From Methanocella_A sp963792125 (GTDB lineage Archaea > Halobacteriota > Methanocellia > Methanocellales > Methanocellaceae), in NCBI GenBank assembly GCA_963792125.1, contig CAWBVA010000013.1, forward strand, positions 124,001-188,000: a stretch of 64,000 nucleotides of DNA, in the 5' to 3' direction. A program made the position numbers and the translations under genes. The first letter of the stretch is position 1. Every line of letters begins with the position of its first letter. Of the stretch, positions 1 to 8,844 are shown piece after piece. The notes beneath the pieces were generated by a model, which worked only from the letters and a program-made list of their open reading frames with translations, had not been told where the DNA came from and made no database searches.

Positions 1-671
1 CGGTCGATGACCTTTGCGGAAATATTAGCCTTGATGTCTTCGTAGGCTTCCTTGTCCTTTACGTATTTTCCCACGATGGCATCGGCCACCGTGAACTGCG
101 CCCGCCCGCCGGTCCGGATGCCCATGACCTTGCTGTCCTCGCCGGCACCCCGTACGCTCCGGGCGAGACGGTCGATCTCCAGGACGTCATTCTCCAGGTG
201 GCTGAGCGGCGCATAGCCCACACCCATGGACGTGTCGTTGGCGCCCACATTCTTAACCAGGCTGCGCAGTTCGGTCGACCCGGTGCCCAGCCGGGGCTCG
301 ATGTTGAACTGAGTGCCCAGTGCCTTCACCTCGTTTTTTAGAAACTGTGCAGCGCAATCGCGTGCGATCTCCTGCACGGGCACTTTGACGCCCTCCAGCT
401 CGTCCGTCGCCCGCCCGCCGATGACGATGCTCAGCGGCCGGACGATCTCGCCGCCGCCGAACGCCGGCTTCGACCTGCCGCCGATGAGCAGCACCTTGTC
501 TACGTTGTGGTGCAGTATAGTGCCGAAGTGGTCGAGGTAATAGCGTGACAGCCCCCGGGAGATGGCATCCGATATGCCGTCGCACAGGCTGTCCGGGTGG
601 CCGGGCCCCTTTCTCTCGACGATCTCGAACGGTTCCTCCCGGTAGGGTGTGCCAGCGTGCCTGATGATCAA
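1..671 (-). CDS. mat: Archaeal S-adenosylmethionine synthetase (partial, C-terminus off window)
   Basis: Makes S-adenosylmethionine from methionine and ATP in the cytoplasm. The visible 223 residues carry the archaeal-type MAT signature: IVERKGPGHPDSLCDGISDA near the start, GGRSKPAFGGGEIVRP, and GTGSTELRSLVKN followed by NDTSMGVGYAPL. The bacterial MetK family is quite different in sequence. I chose the TTG at 671: it places GPGHPD at the expected distance, and a GAGGT ribosome site lies about 8 bases upstream. TATA-like AT-rich sequence lies around 690-712. The stop codon is beyond base 1. Family identity is clear; only the start is inferred. Confidence 0.93.
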   Translation of the reverse strand, partial: MIIRHAGTPYREEPFEIVERKGPGHPDSLCDGISDAISRGLSRYYLDHFGTILHHNVDKVLLIGGRSKPAFGGGEIVRPLSIVIGGRATDELEGVKVPVQEIARDCAAQFLKNEVKALGTQFNIEPRLGTGSTELRSLVKNVGANDTSMGVGYAPLSHLENDVLEIDRLARSVRGAGEDSKVMGIRTGGRAQFTVADAIVGKYVKDKEAYEDIKANISAKVID

Positions 672-769
672 TGATAAGACCTCTGTTAATATGTATATTA
701 TAAAAAGATATAAAAGAAGTTGCCCGCCATCGCCCGGGCTTACGCCGTCACGAGCCGCAGGATCACCGC

Positions 770-1546
770 TTATCCGAGGAACTTCAGTACCTCTGCGTTA
801 AACTCTTCCGGACGCTCGACGTTAGGCAGGTGAGCGCACTTTTCGAGGATGACGGTCCGCGCGCCCCGGATAAGCTCGCCGTATTTCCTTATGCCGGCCG
901 GAGGCACCAGCCTGTCGCAGCTGCCACCGAGCACCAGGGTGGGAGCCTGCACCTGTTTGAGGAGCCATAAATAATCGAGGTTTATATCGAGGATCTCGCT
1001 GCAGTTCCGGTAAAATGCTTTGCGGCTTCCCCGGTCGTCAGGAAGCAGCCAGACGCTGTCCAGACGTGAGCCTGCAGACTGATCGTACAACATTCCCCGG
1101 CTGAAGGCCCTGCGGCTCCTTGCCATCAGCCACAGGCTGGCCTTGAACGCGGCCCGATAATAGCGGCTGTCCATCGAGATGACGCTGCAGGCGTCGGCAA
1201 GCACGAGCTTCGCTACCCGGTGCGGGAACCTGACGGCAAACGTAGCGGCGACCACGCCCAGGAACGAGTGTCCCACCAGGGTCGCCTTCTCGATCTTCAG
1301 GGCATCCATGAAGGACGCCAGGAAGGCGACGTAATATTCGACGCCATAAGGCGCATCAGGCTTGTCAGAGTCCCCGAAGCCGGGAAGATCGGGCGCAACG
1401 ACCCTGAAACGTCTCGACAGCGGTCCGGTATTGTACTTCCACATGCCGTGGGACAGGCCGTTGCCATGGAGCAGGATGACCGGCTCGCCACGTCCTTCGG
1501 TCTGGTAAACAACCTTGATGCCGTCGACGATAGCCAGTTCATCCAT
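770..1546 (-). CDS. Alpha/beta-fold hydrolase
   Basis: A 258-residue single-domain alpha/beta hydrolase. The oxyanion-hole region is LLHGNGLSHGMW, the nucleophile elbow is GHSFLG (Ser in GxSxG), the acid is in GGSCDRLVPP and the catalytic His in CAHLPNVERPEEF. That is the complete triad in the usual order and spacing. The substrate cannot be named; the family includes esterases, C-C bond hydrolases and haloperoxidase-like proteins. No signal peptide, so cytoplasmic. The ATG at 1546 is preferred over an in-frame TTG at 1555, because a TATA-like TTTAAAA (about 1559-1571) lies close upstream and suggests a very short leader. Confidence 0.85.
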   Translation of the reverse strand: MDELAIVDGIKVVYQTEGRGEPVILLHGNGLSHGMWKYNTGPLSRRFRVVAPDLPGFGDSDKPDAPYGVEYYVAFLASFMDALKIEKATLVGHSFLGVVAATFAVRFPHRVAKLVLADACSVISMDSRYYRAAFKASLWLMARSRRAFSRGMLYDQSAGSRLDSVWLLPDDRGSRKAFYRNCSEILDINLDYLWLLKQVQAPTLVLGGSCDRLVPPAGIRKYGELIRGARTVILEKCAHLPNVERPEEFNAEVLKFLG

Positions 1547-1587
1547 ATAGAACAATGTACTTTTAAACCGGTTGCTATTTAAAATTT

Positions 1588-1680
1588 AGTACATTGGACA
1601 CAAAGGGCACAAAGGAATACAATGGGAAAGTATAATGATCGCTTAGATGATCTTCATGGACTCCGTGGCCTCCGTGTCCG
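1588..1680. repeat. Degenerate CACAGAGG-type palindromic repeat
   Basis: The left arm contains GGACACAAAGGGCACAAAGG and the right arm GGACTCCGTGGCCTCCGTGT, an imperfect inverted repeat around an AT-rich centre. It is related to the better-preserved elements near 7.1, 24.3 and 59.3 kb and fills most of the spacer between the hydrolase promoter and the scpB 3' end. Confidence 0.55.
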
Positions 1681-1686
1681 ATGCTA

Positions 1687-2274
1687 CTATTTAGATACAG
1701 GCACCAGCAGCCGGACCGCGTCAAAACCGTCAACTTCCGGCACGCCCGACTCGATCCAGTTAGACAGCGACTGCTTCTTAAGCTTCGACTTCTCCTGTAT
1801 CTGTTTCTTAATCGACTCCATGTCGCCGTGCGTGAGCCCGAAGTAGTCGCAGAAAGCCGACGTGGTGGTCAGCTTGAAGGACCGGCCTTCCTTGACCTTC
1901 TCGATCAGCCCGCGCTCCAGCAGGATGGCCACGTGGTCGTAGACCTTGTCGCCCCGGACATTGACCAGCTCGTTCTGGAAGATAGGCTGGTAGTAGGCGA
2001 TGATGGACAGCGTCCTGAGTACGGGAGTAGTCAGCTCCTTTGGCGATACCGACATGACCTTGCTGGCGAACTCCGATCGCAGCTGCATGACATATTTCCC
2101 GTCCAGCCGGATGATCTCCAGCGGGGAGTTGCGGGCCCGGTAGTCCTCGATGATCTGGTCGACCAGCCCGGATACATAGGCGACACTGCGGTTGAGCATG
2201 ACCTTCATCTGGGCGTCCGACACCGGGCCGCCTGCGGCAAACAGCGCGGCCTCGATCAGTTCCTTATCCTGCAA
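1687..2274 (-). CDS. scpB: Segregation and condensation protein B
   Basis: ScpB is the winged-helix dimer that, with kleisin ScpA, bridges SMC heads in the prokaryotic condensin. The 195-residue product begins LQDKELIEAALFAAGGPVSD, the typical first winged helix, and continues with VSPKELTTPVLRTLSIIAYY and the VRGDKVYDHVAILLERGLIE second winged helix. The start is TTG at 2274, preceded by GGAGGGG at 9 bases. An upstream in-frame start would place about 37 residues inside scpA in another frame and is not credible. It overlaps scpA by 11 bases, so translation is probably coupled. Last gene of the smc operon. Confidence 0.92.
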   Translation of the reverse strand: MQDKELIEAALFAAGGPVSDAQMKVMLNRSVAYVSGLVDQIIEDYRARNSPLEIIRLDGKYVMQLRSEFASKVMSVSPKELTTPVLRTLSIIAYYQPIFQNELVNVRGDKVYDHVAILLERGLIEKVKEGRSFKLTTTSAFCDYFGLTHGDMESIKKQIQEKSKLKKQSLSNWIESGVPEVDGFDAVRLLVPVSK

Positions 2275-2965
2275 TCTTATCGCCCCTCCTGATGAATATC
2301 TCCTCGAAGAGGACTTCCTGGGTAAGCAGGATGTACTTCCTGTTGGCGAGGAAGAGCAGCGGCAGGTAGACGTCGACGATGCCATGCGGCGTCTGATCCT
2401 TGATCAGCTCGCTCATTACCACGAACTCCCTGTATCCGAACTCCACGTCGAGCACTTTGATCATCTCGACGATGCTCCGCTCGATGTCCTCTTCGTGGGC
2501 GATGCCCAGCACCTCTTCCAGTGTCTTGCGGGGCGGCCGCTCTACCTTCCGGGTCTGCCGCATCGCCTGGATGTCCTTTGTAGCCACGGCCCGCTGGAGC
2601 TCGTCGATCAGCTCCTGCAGCGTGACCGGCCGGGACGCTGCGTGACGCAGCCGCGGCTCCAGCAGCGGCAGCTCGTCGGGCTCCATCTCGCCGAAGTCGG
2701 GCGGCTCGTCGATGTATTCTTCCTCCGGCGGCGGGGCGTTGACCAGGATGTCTGATTTCATGCGCAGCAGGATGGAAGCGTACAGCAGCGTCCGTGCCGA
2801 AACTCGGATGTCGACCTTTTCCCGCTCCTCGATTTTGCGGAGGAACTTGTCAGTGATGTCGATGATGTCGATGTTCCAGGGGTCGATCTCGCCGTTGCGG
2901 GCCATCTCCAGCAGGATGTCGATCGACTCCTCCTGCGGAGCCGCCTGAGCCTCAGCTACAACCAT
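2264..2965 (-). CDS. scpA: Segregation and condensation protein A (kleisin)
   Basis: A 233-residue kleisin linking the SMC heads and recruiting ScpB. It has the N-terminal ESIDILLEMARNGEIDPWNI motif (the classic LL..I..G.IDPW), a helical LYASILLRMKSDILV segment, an acidic linker rich in Glu and Pro, and a C-terminal winged helix ending EVLFEEIFIRRGDKIAG. The ATG at 2965 has only a weak ribosome site. The 5' end lies in the second copy of a roughly 100-bp tandem duplication that also holds the smc 3' end (see the repeat entry). Same strand and order as smc-scpA-scpB in other archaea. Confidence 0.92.
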   Translation of the reverse strand: MVVAEAQAAPQEESIDILLEMARNGEIDPWNIDIIDITDKFLRKIEEREKVDIRVSARTLLYASILLRMKSDILVNAPPPEEEYIDEPPDFGEMEPDELPLLEPRLRHAASRPVTLQELIDELQRAVATKDIQAMRQTRKVERPPRKTLEEVLGIAHEEDIERSIVEMIKVLDVEFGYREFVVMSELIKDQTPHGIVDVYLPLLFLANRKYILLTQEVLFEEIFIRRGDKIAG

Positions 2966-3127
2966 AGAGCCACACCCCCGTGATCCTCAAGATGTTGTCC
3001 ATCTGTATGACGATGCCGAGAGTAGGAGTCGACGGACTCTTCCTGCGGCGCCGCCGCCTGCGCGTCAGTTGTTATAGAGCCTCACCCCTGTGATGCTGGA
3101 TATGTTGTTCTCCTGCATGGCGATGCC
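2921..3127. repeat. Imperfect tandem duplication at the smc/scpA junction
   Basis: Two copies of about 97-100 bases, offset by about 110: roughly 2921-3017 and 3028-3127. On the minus strand each reads from an SMC C-terminal-like segment (ATCACNGGGGTGNGGCTCTA) into a ScpA N-terminal-like segment ending GCCGCAGGARGAGTC. Copy 3028-3127 keeps the functional smc end and stop with a decayed scpA start. Copy 2921-3017 keeps the functional scpA start with a decayed smc end. By eye identity is around three quarters. Confidence 0.8.
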
Positions 3128-6100
3128 GATGGTCCGGTTCGCCGACTCGATCATCGGCTTGCGCAGGGAGACCACGATGAACTGGGCGTTCTGTGAAAGC
3201 GTCTTGATCATGCGGGCGATGCGCTCCGCGTTCGAGCCGTCCAGGAACATGTCCACCTCGTCGAAGGCGTAGAACGGCGCGGGCCGGTAGCGCTGGATGG
3301 CGAAGATGAAGGCCAGCGCGGTCAGGCTCTTCTCGCCTCCCGACATGGCGTCGAGACGCTGCAGCGCCTTCCCGTGGGGCTGAGCCCGTATGGTGAGGCC
3401 GCCGCCGAACGGGTCTTCGGGGCTCTCCAGCACCAGCTCGCCGAAGCCGTCGGAGAGCTCGTGGAAAATGGCCTTGAAGTTCTCGTTGATGGAGGTGAAG
3501 GCGTTCATGAAGGTCTCTTTCTTCATGGCCTTGTAGTGCTCGATCTTGTCCAGCAGGTCCTGGCGCTCGCGGGTGAGCGTGTCCCGCTTCTCAGTCATCT
3601 CCCGCATGCGGGCCTCTACCGTATCGTACTCGGTGATGGCCAGCATGTTCACCGGCTCCAGCTCGTGCATTTTGCGCTCCAGCGAGGCGATGCTGGACCG
3701 GACCTTATCGATGGGAGGCACGTCTTCCGAGGGCGTGACGCCTCGCTCCAGGATAGTTGTCTCCATGACCCGGATCTTCTCGATGCTCTCGTCCCGGGCG
3801 ATCTCCATGGTGTTCAGCAGGCCCGTGACGCGCTCGAGTGAACGCCGCGCGTCGTACAGGTCGTGGTCCGCCTTCGACAGCGCCTCCGACATGTCGTCCC
3901 GCTGCCGCTTCAGGCCGACCAGCTCCACGTCGATCTCCTGCTCGCGTTTGCCCAGTTCCGCCATGCGCTCCTGGTGCGCTTTGATCTGAGCCTCGTTCTG
4001 CGTGATCTTGTCCCGCAGTGAGACGATGTTCTGGTCGATCTCCTCGATGCGCTTCCTGCCGTCTGCCACCCGGCTCTCGATGAAGCCCTGCTCCATCTTC
4101 GTCTGGGCGATAGTCGCATCCGCATCCCGGATGCGCCCGTCCAGCCGGCTCAGCTCCTGCTCGATGCGGGTGACTTCCTCGGTCAGCTTCGGGATCTCCG
4201 AGCCTTTCAGCTCTTCCTCCAGCTTTGCCGTCTCGGATGACAATGATACGATTTCGACGTCAGCCTTAGCGATGGCGTCCTCGGCCCGGATCATGCTGTC
4301 CCGGAGAGCCAGGCGCTCGTCGCGTAATGCCGTGATCGATGCCTCTTTCTCGCGTATGGTATGCTCCAGCCGGACCATCCGCCCTTTCAGCTCGTCCCCG
4401 TGCGCCGACAGCTTCGTGACCTGTGTCTCCAGTTCCGCGCGGTCCTTTTTCAGCGCGTAGACGTGGCCGTCGATGGTATCCACCTTAGCCACGGCCTGGT
4501 CGCGCTCGCTCTCCCCGACAGTGATCTGCTCGGCCAGCGCCCGTATCTTTTCCTCTTCGGACGCCTTGAACTTCAGCTTTGACTTGTTGCGGAAGCCGCC
4601 GGTCATGGCGCCGCTCTTCTCCACGAGGTCGCCTTCCAGCGTAACCATCCGCACGCTGCCGATCATCTGGCGGGCGGTCTCCAGCGAGTCGACCACTACG
4701 GTGTCGCCGAACACGTACCAGAACGCGTTCTCGTACTTCTGGTCGAAGTTGATGAGATCGATTGCATAGCCGATGATGCCCGGGCCTTTCGCGGGACGGA
4801 GCGACGGCTTCTGCCGCATCTTGTTCAGCGGCAGGAACGTTGCAGTGCCTTTGCGCTGGTCTTTCAGGTAATAGATGCAGCGTGAGGCGTCCTCGTCATT
4901 GTCTACGACGATGTTCTGGAGCCGGTTGCCCGCCGAGACCTCCAGAGCCATGGCATAGCGGTCGTCGACCTTGCCTAATTCGGCGATCGTGCCGTAGATG
5001 CCCGGCAACTCCCTGCTGCCCCGGGCACTCAGGACCGTCTCCACGGCCTGGCTGTAGCCTTCGGATTCCTCGTAGGCCTTCACCCTGCCTTCGGCCCGGG
5101 CGTACTCCTCCTGTAGCTTGCGCAGCTTCGACTCGACGGCCTGCTGCTCCATCTTCGCGCGGGCGCGGGCGCTTTCCATGTCGGCGATATCGCCCGTGAG
5201 CACCGCCGCCCTCTTCTGCAGCTCCTTGATGTCGCCCTCGATGTGACCCGTTTCGACCCTGGCGCTCTCGATCTCGCTCTTGCCTGAAGCGATGGCGGCC
5301 TGGGCGTCCGCCTCCTCGTCCTGCTTGCGGCGGGCCGCGTCAAGGATACGGTCCTTCTCCCGGATGGTCTCGTTGCGCCCGTTGCGGGCGGCTTCGAGAT
5401 TGTTCTTCAGATCGGACAGGTGTGTCCTGACGCCCTCGAACTTAGCATCGACGGCCGATATCCTGCCATGTACCTCGTTGAGAGCCGCCGTCTGGAAGGT
5501 GCGCTCGTTCCCGAGGCTGATCTTGCGCTTCTCCTCTTCGACGATCTTCGCGTTGAGGCCCTCAATCTGTCCCTTCGCGCCCTCGATGTCGAGGAAGAGC
5601 TTCTGCTTCTCCCGCTCACGGCTACCGATCTCGGACTTCGAGAACTCGTTGATGTCACTGCAGGACTTGATGCCGGCGCGGGCGCCCTCGATCTCCCGGC
5701 GGATGCGTATCTGCTCGCCCTCGCCCTTCTGAGTGATGACCTCGCTCAAAGCCTTGATATCTGCTTTCAGTCGCTCGACGGCCGCGGCCTTCGCGTCAAC
5801 CTCTGCGATGATCGCTTCACGCTTTGAAGTCTTGTCCCTGATGTCGTCCATGACGGCATCGAGCTGCTGCCGGGCTTCCTTCAGCTCGGATAAAAGTAAG
5901 AATCCCTCGTTCCGGATCTTCTCGTCCCGGTAGGACTGGTAGAGCATCGCCTGGTCGCGCTCGGCCTTGAGCTGGGCCAGCCGGGCATCGACCTCGGCGA
6001 GGATGATGTTCACCCGCTCGATGCGCTCCCGGACCACGTCCAGCTCGGACAACGCCTTGTCAGTCTTCTCGTCGAACTCGGCAGTGCCGGCGATCTCGTC

Positions 6101-6586
6101 GATGATCTTGCGCCGCTCGGTGTCGCTCACGCTGATAATACGGGTGACATCACCTTGCATGACGACGTTGTAGCCGTCGGGCGAAATCTTAGCTTTGGCC
6201 AGGTGCTCATGCACATCGTTGAGCGAGCAGGGCTTGTCGTTGAAATAATAATAGCTATAATAGCCGCTGTCGCTGGACTTGATCCGCCGGGTGACGGTGA
6301 TCTCGTCCTGGTCGAGCGGCATCTCCCGGTCAGTGTTGTCGAAGCGGATGGTCACTTCGGCCATGCCCGGGCCTTTTCCGTCGGCGCTGTAGATGAGATC
6401 GGTCAGCTTCTCCGCGCGCATGGTCCGGCTGCTGGACAGCCCGAGGCAGAAGAGGATGCTGTCTATGATGTTGCTTTTGCCGGAGCCGTTCGGGCCGGAT
6501 ATCGTCGTGAAATCGTCGTAGAACGGCACCTTAACCTTACGTGCGAACGACTTGAAGTTCGTCAGCTCGATCTCTTTGATGTACAT
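3065..6586 (-). CDS. smc: Chromosome segregation protein SMC
   Basis: A 1173-residue SMC ATPase, the normal length for the family; it folds and segregates the chromosome with ScpA and ScpB. Domain order: N-terminal head with Walker A GPNGSGKSN (residues 31-39), long coiled coil, hinge around residues 510-650 (including LPGIYGTIAELGKVDDRYAM and SGAMTGGF), returning coiled coil, then C-terminal head with the signature MSGGEKSLTALAF and Walker B FYAFDEVDMFLDG. I start at ATG 6586 (MYIKEIELTNFKSF, the conserved beginning), not the in-frame GTG at 6595. It lies 27 bases downstream of the coiled-coil gene, so the two are co-transcribed. Confidence 0.97.
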   Translation of the reverse strand: MYIKEIELTNFKSFARKVKVPFYDDFTTISGPNGSGKSNIIDSILFCLGLSSSRTMRAEKLTDLIYSADGKGPGMAEVTIRFDNTDREMPLDQDEITVTRRIKSSDSGYYSYYYFNDKPCSLNDVHEHLAKAKISPDGYNVVMQGDVTRIISVSDTERRKIIDEIAGTAEFDEKTDKALSELDVVRERIERVNIILAEVDARLAQLKAERDQAMLYQSYRDEKIRNEGFLLLSELKEARQQLDAVMDDIRDKTSKREAIIAEVDAKAAAVERLKADIKALSEVITQKGEGEQIRIRREIEGARAGIKSCSDINEFSKSEIGSREREKQKLFLDIEGAKGQIEGLNAKIVEEEKRKISLGNERTFQTAALNEVHGRISAVDAKFEGVRTHLSDLKNNLEAARNGRNETIREKDRILDAARRKQDEEADAQAAIASGKSEIESARVETGHIEGDIKELQKRAAVLTGDIADMESARARAKMEQQAVESKLRKLQEEYARAEGRVKAYEESEGYSQAVETVLSARGSRELPGIYGTIAELGKVDDRYAMALEVSAGNRLQNIVVDNDEDASRCIYYLKDQRKGTATFLPLNKMRQKPSLRPAKGPGIIGYAIDLINFDQKYENAFWYVFGDTVVVDSLETARQMIGSVRMVTLEGDLVEKSGAMTGGFRNKSKLKFKASEEEKIRALAEQITVGESERDQAVAKVDTIDGHVYALKKDRAELETQVTKLSAHGDELKGRMVRLEHTIREKEASITALRDERLALRDSMIRAEDAIAKADVEIVSLSSETAKLEEELKGSEIPKLTEEVTRIEQELSRLDGRIRDADATIAQTKMEQGFIESRVADGRKRIEEIDQNIVSLRDKITQNEAQIKAHQERMAELGKREQEIDVELVGLKRQRDDMSEALSKADHDLYDARRSLERVTGLLNTMEIARDESIEKIRVMETTILERGVTPSEDVPPIDKVRSSIASLERKMHELEPVNMLAITEYDTVEARMREMTEKRDTLTRERQDLLDKIEHYKAMKKETFMNAFTSINENFKAIFHELSDGFGELVLESPEDPFGGGLTIRAQPHGKALQRLDAMSGGEKSLTALAFIFAIQRYRPAPFYAFDEVDMFLDGSNAERIARMIKTLSQNAQFIVVSLRKPMIESANRTIGIAMQENNISSITGVRLYNN

Positions 6587-6613
6587 GACCCACACTCAAA
6601 TGAGCTTGCCTGC

Positions 6614-7036
6614 TTACGCGTTTTTGCTCATCCGGAAGAAACGCATTGCGTCCTTCTTCTCGTTTTCCCCGTTCTCGGGGGCTGCTGCACCCACGCCGGG
6701 ATCATACATGACCTGAGGCTGCGGCTCGCTCTGCCCGTCGAGGGCCAGATCAGGGTCGGCCAGACCTATAGTCTCGTCGCCCTCTTCCTCCGCGACCGCT
6801 GCAAGTCCGACGATCGCCGCCTCGAGCCCGCCCACCTTCCTCATGACCTCGGAGAGCGCGATCTGAGTCTCCCGGACATCGTCCTGGAGGTGATCGGTCT
6901 TTTCTTCGAGTCCCTTGAGTCGGTCGGAGTTCTCGTAGCCGCCCAGGCGTTCCTTCAGCGCCCGGATTTCCTCGTCCTTGTCCTTGAGCCTCTTTTCCAG
7001 TCGGGCCAGCACAATATCCTTAATATCCCCATCCAT
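6614..7036 (-). CDS. Coiled-coil protein heading the smc operon
   Basis: I do not recognise a named family. The 140-residue acidic protein has a coiled coil over about residues 5-75 (LARLEKRLKDKDEEIRALKE onward), an Ala/Glu-rich middle and a low-complexity Pro/Gln/Glu tail ending RFFRMSKNA. No membrane segment. It is the first gene of an operon with smc, scpA and scpB (27 bases to the smc ATG), and a TATA-like TTAAATATTTAAG lies about 30 bases before its ATG. Context suggests an SMC-associated factor or regulator; this is inference from position only. Confidence 0.8.
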   Translation of the reverse strand: MDGDIKDIVLARLEKRLKDKDEEIRALKERLGGYENSDRLKGLEEKTDHLQDDVRETQIALSEVMRKVGGLEAAIVGLAAVAEEEGDETIGLADPDLALDGQSEPQPQVMYDPGVGAAAPENGENEKKDAMRFFRMSKNA

Positions 7037-7138
7037 TAGTGTCTCAATTCGTTACTGTAGCTTAAATATTTAATGGTATTATAAATGAAAAAAAGAGGCC
7101 ACGGTGGAGGGAGAGGCCGTGGAGGTTTCAGGAGGTAG

Positions 7139-7333
7139 AGATTTCAGAGGTTCGGGAGGGTACGGAGACTCTCACCACAGAGGGCACAGAGGACACAGAG
7201 GTATGCACAGAGGACTTCTTTTAACAATAGGGCTCACGCATCAGCCTTTTTCTATAAGTCCTCTGTGCCGCCCTCTGTGGCCTCTGTGCCCTCTGTGCTA
7301 GAGTCTCCGTGCCCTCCCGAAACCTCTGCGCCT
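7139..7333. repeat. Long palindromic CACAGAGG repeat element (best-preserved copy A)
   Basis: An inverted repeat with about 80-base arms. The left arm has GGTTCGGGAGGGTACGGAGA then CACAGAGGGCACAGAGG. The right arm is the mirrored CCTCTGTGGCCTCTGTGCCC then AGAGTCTCCGTGCCCTCCCG. The loop contains ACAATAGGGCTCACGCATCA and a run complementary to AGAAAAAGG, shared in reverse complement with the 59.3-kb element. It abuts the fprA stop codon and fills the spacer to the smc-operon promoter. No coding sequence is credible here. Confidence 0.9.
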
Positions 7334-8557
7334 CTATGCGATACTCTCGGCCGTCCGGGCTGGCGTACGCGAACTGCCTTTGATCTTTGCCGAAAGCGCG
7401 CGTGCCAGATCGACGACCTTGCCCATCGCCTCCCCGTCGGGCGGGCCGTTGATTTCCACGGCGCCGACCATGTCGATGTGCATGGGCCCGAGGAGTTCCT
7501 GCGCCTGCCTCAACGCCCCGCCGCCCCAGCCGTAGGAGCCGAGGAAGGCGCCGTATTTCAGCGGCGGCCGCAGGACTTTTACGAGGCTGGAGGCGTAGGC
7601 TGCGAGCGGGTGGAGGCCGCCGAGGACGGTAGGCGACCCGAGTACGATCGCCCGCGAATCCACCAGCTCCCGGGCAATGTCTCCGACGTCCGCGCCCTGC
7701 AGGTTGAAGACACAGACCTCGATGCCGTCGTCCGCCAGGGCTTCCGCCATGGCCTTCGCCATCCGGTCCGTGGAGCCCCACATGCTGACGAAGGCAATGA
7801 TCGCCTTTTCCTTCGTCTCGCCTGCCGTCCAGCGGCGGTATTCGTCCAGTATCTTTCCCGGGTTCCGGTAGACAGGTCCATGGCTGGGAGCGATCATGCG
7901 GATGTCGAGCGGTGCGATCTTTTCCAGGGCCTTCGCGCCAGGCTTGCCGAACGGCATCATGATCTCGCCATAGTACCGCTGGGCCAGAGACAGCAGCCCC
8001 TCGTTCTCGCTGTCGTAGAAGCCGAAGGCGGTGTGGGCCCCGAAAAAGTCGCAGGGGAAGAGTATCCGGTCCTCAGGAAGGTACGTGAACATGGTCTCCG
8101 GCCAGTGCAGCCAGGGCGCTTCGACGAAGGTTAGCGTCTTTCCCCCGAGGTCGACGGCGTCCCCGTCTTTGACGACCATTATACGCTCGTCGGGCACCTT
8201 GAAGTACAGCTTTGCCATCTTCGCCCCCTTCGCAGTAGTAACCAGCGTGGCCCCGGGGCTTTCGCCCATCACATATGGAATACCGCTGGCATGGTCTGGC
8301 TCTGCATGGTTCATTACGAGGTATTCCAGCTCGTACAGGTTCGCTACCTTGTCGACTTTCTCGTGCAGCTGCTTCCAGAAGCCCGGATTCACCGTGTCGA
8401 TGAGCGCCGTATGCTCGCTGCCTTTTACCAGATATGAGTTATAGGTCGTGCCCTGGGGGAGCGGAATCAGTGCATCGAAGACCTTCCGGTCCCAGTCTTT
8501 GGCCCCTACCCAGTAGACCGAGTCTGCAATTTCTTCCACGTGCCTCGTCTCGTCCAT
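7334..8557 (-). CDS. fprA: Flavodiiron protein, F420H2 oxidase type
   Basis: A 407-residue protein with an N-terminal metallo-beta-lactamase-like diiron domain and a C-terminal flavodoxin domain. In methanogens FprA reduces O2 to water with reduced F420. Diiron ligands are visible: H84-x-E86-x-D88-H89 in NHAEPDHA, a His in APWLHWPETMF, the Asp of CDFFGAH and the His of SHGPVY. The FMN domain starts at AFVSMWGSTDRMAKAM. Length matches the family. The ATG at 8557 gives the canonical start DETRHVEEIADSVYWVG; longer in-frame extensions to 8725 are unsupported. It is divergent from mtnA across a 287-base spacer. Confidence 0.93.
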   Translation of the reverse strand: MDETRHVEEIADSVYWVGAKDWDRKVFDALIPLPQGTTYNSYLVKGSEHTALIDTVNPGFWKQLHEKVDKVANLYELEYLVMNHAEPDHASGIPYVMGESPGATLVTTAKGAKMAKLYFKVPDERIMVVKDGDAVDLGGKTLTFVEAPWLHWPETMFTYLPEDRILFPCDFFGAHTAFGFYDSENEGLLSLAQRYYGEIMMPFGKPGAKALEKIAPLDIRMIAPSHGPVYRNPGKILDEYRRWTAGETKEKAIIAFVSMWGSTDRMAKAMAEALADDGIEVCVFNLQGADVGDIARELVDSRAIVLGSPTVLGGLHPLAAYASSLVKVLRPPLKYGAFLGSYGWGGGALRQAQELLGPMHIDMVGAVEINGPPDGEAMGKVVDLARALSAKIKGSSRTPARTAESIA

Positions 8558-8844
8558 GATTAAGATTATTGAATGGATAATCTTAAAGGAAAATGCAAAT
8601 AAAAGCGGGTTACACAGCTCGGACCTGTCACTGGCCTTGCAGGCGCTCGCGCGCGCGAACGCTGAAGCAGCCTGCCAGTCAGCTGGCTGTGCGTATTGAT
8701 ATACTGGGCGCGGCTTTAAACGCAATCCGCAGTGTTCCGGGTCGCAAGCATTGGAACGGCAGGGTACCTGGCACGTACAAAAGCTATGAAATGGCTTACA
8801 CTAAAACCAATACTTTTTTATCGTGTCCGTCTCATGTCTTACTG

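Noticed and set aside
8593..8844. An 84-residue N-terminal extension of MtnA
   Set aside because: It does not resemble the family, overlaps the fprA promoter region, and the TATA box lies inside it just before ATG 8845.
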